Source: Tachypleus tridentatus (Eukaryota; Arthropoda; Merostomata; Xiphosura; Limulidae). Taken from it: a DNA stretch of 64,000 bases. The position numbers and the translations under genes are program-made. Each line of letters begins with the position of its first letter. Position 1 is the first letter of the stretch. Location of the stretch: contig NC_134825.1 of NCBI RefSeq assembly GCF_004210375.1, positions 41,906,348-41,970,347 on the forward strand. The letters run 5' to 3'. Below are positions 57,230 through 64,000 of the stretch, in pieces. The notes below the pieces were generated by a model, which saw nothing but the letters and a program-made list of their open reading frames with translations, was not told the origin of the DNA and made no database searches.

Positions 57230-59150
57230 AAATAACATAATGTTTAGGAACAACAAAGGACCTATTGATCCATATCAGCTCTCCAATCCTCTAAACCAAG
57301 TCTAGCAACATCCAAGTTCTCATACCACCTGCAAATTTAAGTAATTCTTGACTATTTCTTTATCTATGTCATTAATTTAAATCGAAAAGAACAAAGGTCT
57401 TGAGACTGAGCTTTAAGGCATCCCCATTTGTGACATTAATTCGGTTTGACTGAACTCCATTTACAGCAACCTTCTGTTTTTTTTTTCATCCAGTAATTCT
57501 TTTATCTAATTAGCTAATTTATTTTCCACACCTATACAGACAAGTTTCACAAGCCTTTTACACTCTTGTGCAAATTAATTGAAACAAGACGAAAAATTAC
57601 AATTTTTTCAATGTTTTGCGTTATATTTCTGAGAATCCAAAAATTACTCACAAATTAATATATGATATGACTGCCTTTATTTTTGGCATCGAGTCCACTA
57701 GTTAGCTGCAATCTTTACTAATTTTTGGATAGCGGTACCACAACCTCAATTAGCTTATCTTTCGTAGTGCAGTCTTTTCCCCGAAGTCTTTATTTACAAA
57801 TCGCTCAAAAAAATTTTAATAGGATTTAAGTCCGGAGAGTTTTAGGCCAGTCCAGCACCTTTATTCGCGTTGTAGTCATAAAATTCTTCCCAAGTTTTGA
57901 TGTGTGGCACGGAGCCAGATCTTGCTGGAAAATGCCAGATCCATCTGGAAATCTCTTTTTCAATTCTGGAACGACTCTTCTCTGCAAAATTTCGATTTAC
58001 TGTGGTCCTCGCATCATACCTTCTACGATATGTAAGCCTCCGACGTCATAGTAGCTGAAAAAGCCCCAAAACATCTTCTTCAAGGGATGTTTTACGAACT
58101 GATTGATGTGAGATTCTCGAAGTTTCTCACCTGAAGATCTGCGAACATGCAGAGTTCTTTGACCCTATACGAAGAAATGAGTCTCGTCCCTGAATAACAC
58201 CTTTCTCTATTGTTTTTGCGTCCAGACCCCATTGACACCGTTTTTTTTTCATTGAGTTGGTAAGAAGTTGTTTTTTGACTGGTCTCCTTGCCCTTCTAAC
58301 GCAATTTCGAATGACGTAATATTCCTCAAAATTTCGCCATGCATCCCATAAATAGATCGACCGTACTGAAAAACACAGCTAACGACGCCGTCTGTGTGAA
58401 AAAATGACTTTTAAAGGAAATCAGCGGGTCCAGCGAGCCTGCCCCGGCCGCCATGCTGAAAATATTGTAAAATGACCATTTGTTTCAATTAAGTTGCACA
58501 AGGGTATATGTGGCACCTAGCCAAATGGTTTTGAAAATACAGATACAACAACTTGAACCTCATCTACATAAGCACTGACCTTTTCAATGAATGTTAAAGT
58601 ATTTGTAAGGTAAGATTTTCCCATATTGAAACCATGTTGACTATCCAATACAATTGTAAGTGTTATTAAATTACTTCGCAAATCATGTTATCAGATTTTC
58701 CAAAACTTTTTCTGCGACTGATGTAAGACTATTGAACCTATAGTTACTGGAACAATTTTATTGCCATCTTTGGAAAGAGTAACATTAGCTAACTTGCACC
58801 CTATTGATACCTTCCTACTATTCAATGCCTTACAAAAAATAGTAGCAAGTAGTTCACATATCCAAATTTTAATCTCCTTCAAAACCCTTAGAGAAATATT
58901 ATTATTGATATTAATATTATTAAGCCCATGAGATTTATCATCTTTTAAACTTCCCAATATTTTTCTTAGCAAGTTAAGAACTAATGCAGTCATATTTTTC
59001 GACTCTGTCTCTATCTATTAATTACTCAAGATGAGAAATACTGCCTAGATCTTCACTAGGAAAAGCCAAAGATAAAGCAAAATTTAATAAACCAGCCATT
59101 TCACGATCATCAGATATGAGCTTTTCTTTATCATCCCTCAAGGGAGAAGT
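57230..59150 (-). mobile_element. CR1/L2-type LINE reverse transcriptase fragment, interrupted by a Tc1-like element
   Basis: Minus-strand frames show RT blocks in order: SLKDDKSHGLNNI, ICELLATIFCKALNS, KLANVTLSKDGNK (58993-58691), then SQHGFNMGKSYLTN- and YVDEVQVVVSVF-like text (about 58660-58520), and, beyond the Tc1 insert, LVCIGVENKLANWIKELLDE (57550-57490), an SQ(M)GMP box and a NDIDKE piece (about 57370). The match is to the CR1/L2/Rex-like RT (SLKTDKSPGPDGI, WKLANVTPIFKKG pattern). It is highly decayed. Confidence 0.75.
57561..58506 (-). mobile_element. Tc1-like transposon, deletion copy 2, inside a LINE
   Basis: Ends CACTCTTGTGCAAATTAATT and inverted AATTAAGTTGCACAAGGGTA with TA at 57559-57560 and 58507-58508. 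At 946 bp it keeps the 3' part that copy 1 lost. On its coding strand the first catalytic Asp is present (VLFRDETHFF), followed by a stop where copy 1 has Gln; near the end NPIKIF replaces NPIENLW, so the Glu is lost. It split the RT of a CR1/L2-type LINE. Confidence 0.93.
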
Positions 59151-59573
59151 ATTTCATAAGAAACTCAATAGTTATCACAATATTTAGACTATACCTATAA
59201 AATGAAAAAAAAAATAAATGAGAAAATGCTTTGACGACTGTATGGTTCGATCAGAATAATGTTACTTCATTTTGTGCTACAAAGAAAAAATCTGTTGTTT
59301 TCATATTTAGTGTTATGTATCAAGTTATTTTGTTAGACATGAAAATTATTTATCTTTATTAATGTATTTCAAGTTCACAAATTAACAACAACTTGAAAAT
59401 TTTTTTTTTCAACTGTATCCATTTTCTATGGTTGTTTTCATCCGATGAATCAACCAACATAAGTTCAAAATAAATAATAATTTGTACTAATATAAGGTTG
59501 AATATTTACATAATTAAAACAGTAATTACACCAACTTTTCTCACATTAATAAATGTTAAAACTTACCACACGA
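59151..59573. other. Non-coding AT-rich DNA
   Basis: Nothing supported. Confidence 0.5.
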
Positions 59574-59697
59574 CCCCTCTAGTGACACAGCAGTATGTTT
59601 GCAGACTCACACCATCAGAATCCGGGTTTCAATACCCGTGGTGAGCAGAGCACAGTTAGTCTATTGAATAGCTTTGTGTTTAATTCCAAACAAGCAA
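59574..59697 (+). mobile_element. tRNA-derived SINE, family B
   Basis: CCCTCTAGTGACACAGCAGT, CCGGGTTTCAATACCCGTGG and GTTTAATTCCAAACAAGC. Full length and well preserved. Confidence 0.9.
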
Positions 59698-61103
59698 ATA
59701 CCTTTGACCAATGATTGAATCAGTTTTGAAACTTATATTTGAGTACATTTTGTTTAAGTATATGCTAGTAAGCTGTATTTAGTCTAGTTTAGCTTGCGAT
59801 GTCCCTGGAAATGCGTATAACTTTGTATTCAAAATTTATTTTCATCGTTATAAATGTTTACACATTTAACAAAATTTCCATATAAAGAGGTTTTGGAAAC
59901 TCCATGTGTAAAAAAACGTTTCGTGAAACACGTCACTTGTTTTACCATGGATTGGATGCATCACCTTTGCGTATGGAATACAGGCTGATCTTGTGAAGTC
60001 TGTTCCTAACCATCTGTATATTGACACAGTGTCCAATAACCGCAGCTAAAATATGTTGCAGTCTCGGAATGGACATACTGTGATAGTAGAGAATCAGAAT
60101 CAACTGATAGCAGTTGTGTGTTTATATTGTAAGGAATAATCTGCATCGTTCGGCTGTGGAAGTAACTGTAATATTTGCATGAAGGTGGTTTTGTGTTTTG
60201 CTAATAACATTTTTACACCCATGTAGACATGTGATTTACTACAAACTGGCAATCGAAGCAAAATTGTATATGGTGTATATATATGTATATATATTGTGGT
60301 CACTCATAAATAGTAAAACCATTTATAAAAGATCGTTAAAGATCGTATGTCGTCTCTCTATGTAAATGTATGTAAATGAGTTGAATTACTAAACATGTAT
60401 TTTAAATTATCAATACCCTTTTAAAAGTTGCCAACTAAAGATTATAGTTTTAAAGATGTGTATATCTTGTTTATGTAAGATATTATAAAATGTTATTCAG
60501 AAGCTCCGAGCATTGCTTTTATTATTATATCAACTATAGCTCATTTCTCACAAACGTTCAGTAATCCGTCTTTAGATATTAATCTAAGTTGCCTAAACCT
60601 CGGATTTGTTTGTCAAAATGATATATTGCCATCCTGTTTTATTATTTTAAAGAGAACATTATATTTTTTGAGATAGTTTTAGAAGTTGATGTTTTTACAC
60701 ATGAACGAACTGGTATATTTTCTTAATGGTTAATTAATATTGTTTATAATAATAAGCAAATGCGTATCCGTTTTTTTTATAAATATTAATTAATTCACAT
60801 GACAAGGCACTTAAAAACAGTTAAAAGACATTAAAACAATAACTTTTCTTAGAATGAATAAAGTTCATGTTATTATTAGTCCAAACCTAAAACATACGAT
60901 ATCTAGATTTTGTTCACTCTGAGAGATTGTACTCCAGGTCTCAGCTAGAGTTCACGAAAACAATTTGTTTATATTGGAGTTATGCCACTAATATTACGGC
61001 TCTTTTAAACAAAATACGTAATAATGTAAGCACTATTTCTTAATTTCACCAAATTTATCATGAATTAAAAATCATAAATTGGCGATTTTCGTAAAGTAAC
61101 AAT
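59698..61103. other. Non-coding AT-rich DNA
   Basis: No gene or repeat supported; a (TA)n-like stretch around 60270-60295. Confidence 0.5.
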
Positions 61104-61379
61104 TGGTTTGTTTTTCAATTTCGCACAAAGCTACTCGAGGGCTATTTGTGCTAGCCGTCCCTAATTTAGCAGTGTAAGACTAGAGGGAAAGCAGCTAGTC
61201 ATCACCACCCACCGCCAACTCTTGGGCTACTCTTTTACCAACGAATAGTGGGATTGACCGTAACATTATAACGCCCTCACGGCTGAAAGGGCGAGCATGT
61301 TTGGCGCGATGGGGATTCGAACCCGCGATCTTCAGATTAGGAGTCCCACGCCTTAACATGCTTGGCCCTGCCGGGTCCT
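61104..61379 (-). mobile_element. tRNA-derived SINE, family A
   Basis: TTTTCAATTTCGCACAAAGC, CGTCCCTAATTTAGCAGTG, GGGGATTCGAACCCGCGATC and CTTGGCCCTGCCGGGTCC. Full length, among the least diverged. Confidence 0.94.
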
Positions 61380-61723
61380 AAAACTTCAGTTACTAACCAT
61401 AGATAGTACAAGATATGAAGTTTTAAGTTATGAAAAAATAAAATGATTGGGTCTAAAAACTAGGTGGCCAATGTTTTTATGGAATTTTAATTAATATTTT
61501 CTTTTGCGTTTAAAACTTTGAAAATAGTATAATTCTTTAGACACAATTTAAAAAATATTGTAGCGAAAAAAAAGATAGATATATAAAGTTCAAATAGCAG
61601 TAATACTACAAACAATAATAACAAACTATTTATTTGCAATGTAGATTGAGAAGTTGTAGTGTTAAAACTTGGAATCTGTTTTCATATATTCTATATTTTC
61701 TATCACTTACATACGAGTTTTGC

Positions 61724-61848
61724 CCCTCAGCGGCACAGCGGTATGTCTGCGGACTCACACCGCTAGAAACCTGGTTTCGATACCCGTGGTGGGCAGAGCA
61801 CAAACAGTTCATTGTGTAACTTTGTACTTGAGTTCAAACAAACAAAAA
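61724..61848 (+). mobile_element. tRNA-derived SINE, family B (best copy)
   Basis: CCCCTCAGCGGCACAGCGG, CACACCGCTAGAAACC, GGTTTCGATACCCGTGGTGG and CAAACAAACAAAAAA tail. Close to the apparent consensus. Confidence 0.93.
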
Positions 61849-62191
61849 ATACGTAAGAATTCCGGGATTTGTAGAAAATATTTATGCCAGATGTGTCTTG
61901 AATAATATTAAATTCGTTTGTATAGCTACGCTAAATGTTCGATAGTTATACATTTAAAACCCCATAATCAACTTGTCGGGAAAAAGTCACACAAAGTTAA
62001 ACAAATTGATTAAAAAAAAGGTTTACACTGTCAGTTACACACAAGTCATATATGACTGAAAGATAACAGATGATAGTGAAACCAAGGATTACCAATGAAA
62101 AACTACAACACATTTATAGTTGTCATACGATATCCCTATTAATTATCTATCAGTGCATTTGCTCTTCTATAGGCCCTCACACAGTACTGAA

Positions 62192-62302
62192 TCACGAGGA
62201 GGACTCAGCGATAAATATGTGGGCTTATAATGCTACAAATCGGGTTTGAATACTAGCGATTGGTCAAGAACAAATACTTTATTGTGTACCTTCGTACCTG
62301 AA
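62192..62302 (+). mobile_element. tRNA-derived SINE, family B (very degenerate)
   Basis: GGACTCAGCGATAAATATG, GGGTTTGAATACTAGCG and TTTATTGTGTACCTTCGTACC keep the family layout only in part. Confidence 0.6.
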
Positions 62303-64000
62303 GAAACTATCTATTCATAAAAGTTATGGAGCTTAGGGCCATATTTTCAAAATATAGCAGACCAAATAAATACGACAGTTTTGTTTCTGTTCTTTCTTAG
62401 GCTAAACAATCACTTTTTGCCACGATCTAATCAATAGGTGCATATTGGAGCCTTTATGAGTCTTTTGAAGGTACTCATTCTTCAAGTTAAAGATATAGAA
62501 AATCGTGTTTGCATGACTGATTTGTACATAGTGGTTCGTACAAGAAAAATAGTTTTATCTTTTTGTATGAAATGAAAAAAATGTTTCAGTTTGGTATGTA
62601 TGTATGTACCTGTACAGAAAGTATTTTTATTTTTATGGAAAGTATCACCCAGAATATCACGTGCTTTGGTAAGGTTCATGAAGTTTGTTATGTTCAAAAG
62701 TATGTAAGAGAAGACGTAAAATTCAAATGTTCTCCAATTTCGCACAACATAAACTTTAATTCCATCCATTTCCGTTATGACTGTTGATTGAGGTAAAATA
62801 AAAATAACAAATCTCCTTAATTTATCACATTTGAAAACTGTTAATACAATATAATCTGAGCTAAAAGTACATAGGAAACTACTCAATAGGGTAGAAACAG
62901 GTACAAAATTATTGAATATGCTGAAGGATGTCTTGGACAACGGACCTAAGACCTGCTTGGTGTGTGTTGTGGACAACCATTATTGTGATTTTTAGCAAGT
63001 TCTATAACCTGCTTAGTTTGAGCTCAACTGCAAACATTTGGATGGCTTTTGGTACATGCAACAGCTTTAATTGCTTTCAAGTCAATTCCGTCTACTTTGC
63101 CCTGGTTAGAGAGATCTATGACTATACGTTTCTAACACAGTTTCACATTTTGCGACATCCCATTATTATTTTTTTTTGTAGAGGAAAATACGTCAGCATG
63201 GGAGGCCTAGAATTTATATGAGGTGGCTCAGACTCTCATCTATATTGCTTTGAATCTTTACGCTCAACCAGATGTGAAATGTCAATTTTCCAACTTTTGG
63301 AACGCTTACAGCTATTTTGCAACTCTGAACGAAAGGGGTTATTTTAAAGAAGGAATAAGATAAAACTGGACATTAAACAAGCAGAATAAGGACCCAGCAA
63401 CACACACTCCCCCAAAATAACCAATTTTTCTTTCCTTCTTGAATCATCCTATATATAGCATGCCTATTAATGTTTGCAACGAACGAATTACGTGTGGATA
63501 TGAAATCACTAATGGTTGTAGTTGTAAGTATGCCTGTGAAAAATATTCGTGAAAATGTACCGTACTTTCTAGTTGTAGTTGTGAATCCGATTTTACATGT
63601 ATGAACTAACATCATGCATACAACTTCTAATAATTTGTATACAAGGAATCACAATAACGTTAAATTCATTTTCTAAAGTTTTTAATCATATACGCTACTT
63701 TAGTAACATTATGTGTTATCAAATATGTCAGTAACGACACAGATTTATGTTCTTTTGAATACTGAAAATACATTATCAGCAGATCTACTTTTAAAGATTT
63801 AAGCAATGTATTACACAACAAAATGAAGCATTTTGAGAGCTCAAAAATAAACAGTCATGCTACTTTTATCATTAAATTCATTTTAATGCCAGTTACAAAA
63901 AGCAGAAACCCCTTGTCACATTATGAGCTAAATATGGAAAAATACCAAAATACGATAATGATGAAATACTACCGTACTAATACAAATTCGGTGCTTTTAT
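62303..64000. other. Non-coding or unassigned DNA at the right edge
   Basis: Holds a 164-codon minus-strand open frame (62482-62976) and shorter ones (62928-63221 plus, 63373-63615 minus). None shows a motif, splice arrangement or composition that I can defend as coding; a decayed transposon is possible. Confidence 0.35.

Noticed and set aside
62482-62976. 164-codon minus-strand open frame
   Set aside because: No motif or family match that I can name; AT-rich composition and overlapping frames on the other strand. Left as unassigned, not as a gene.

Overview
This is eukaryotic nuclear DNA: AT-rich, intron-rich and heavy with decayed transposable elements, with no long bacterial-style reading frames. 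The repeats (two abundant tRNA-derived SINE families, a Jockey-type LINE, Tc1-like and piggyBac-like transposons) together with a TMEM9 orthologue point to an arthropod. From memory of these SINE consensus sequences, a horseshoe crab (Limulus/Tachypleus type chelicerate) is the most likely source, but no search was run.

Two host genes can be supported. (1) At the left edge, plus strand, are the last three coding exons (1600-5452, all joined in phase 0) of a gene I cannot name. It encodes a coiled-coil stretch, then a basic Ser/Pro-rich tail, and its stop codon falls inside the first unit of a degenerate ~37-bp minisatellite that fills the 3' UTR. (2) On the minus strand, five coding exons between 52878 and 28397 give a complete 187-residue TMEM9-family protein: signal peptide, Cys-rich lumenal domain, one transmembrane helix and a conserved cytosolic tail. 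All splice sites and phases agree. The gene spans 24.5 kb because its introns hold a piggyBac-like element, a Tc1-like element, a Jockey fragment and several SINEs.

Layout: 1-6000, 3' end of the unnamed gene. 6000-26800, repeat-dominated intergenic DNA: a foldback element (8.2-8.5 kb), a TIR-bounded DNA transposon carrying a degenerate multi-copy protein gene behind a striking array of heat-shock-element-like pentamers (11.5-13.3 kb), a nearly full-length but dead Jockey LINE (17.9-22.6 kb), and a composite retro-inserted unit starting with a 28S rRNA fragment (25.2-26.8 kb). 26.8-52.9 kb, the TMEM9-family gene with its 3' UTR and introns. 53-64 kb, upstream flank with nested SINEs, two oppositely oriented deleted Tc1-like copies (one inside a CR1/L2-type LINE fragment), and little else.

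Every mobile element seen carries stops, frameshifts, deletions or lost catalytic residues, so none looks able to move by itself. The points most worth a second look are the heat-shock-like promoter inside the DNA transposon, the 28S-headed ORF1-only element, and the nested insertions that give relative ages of families.
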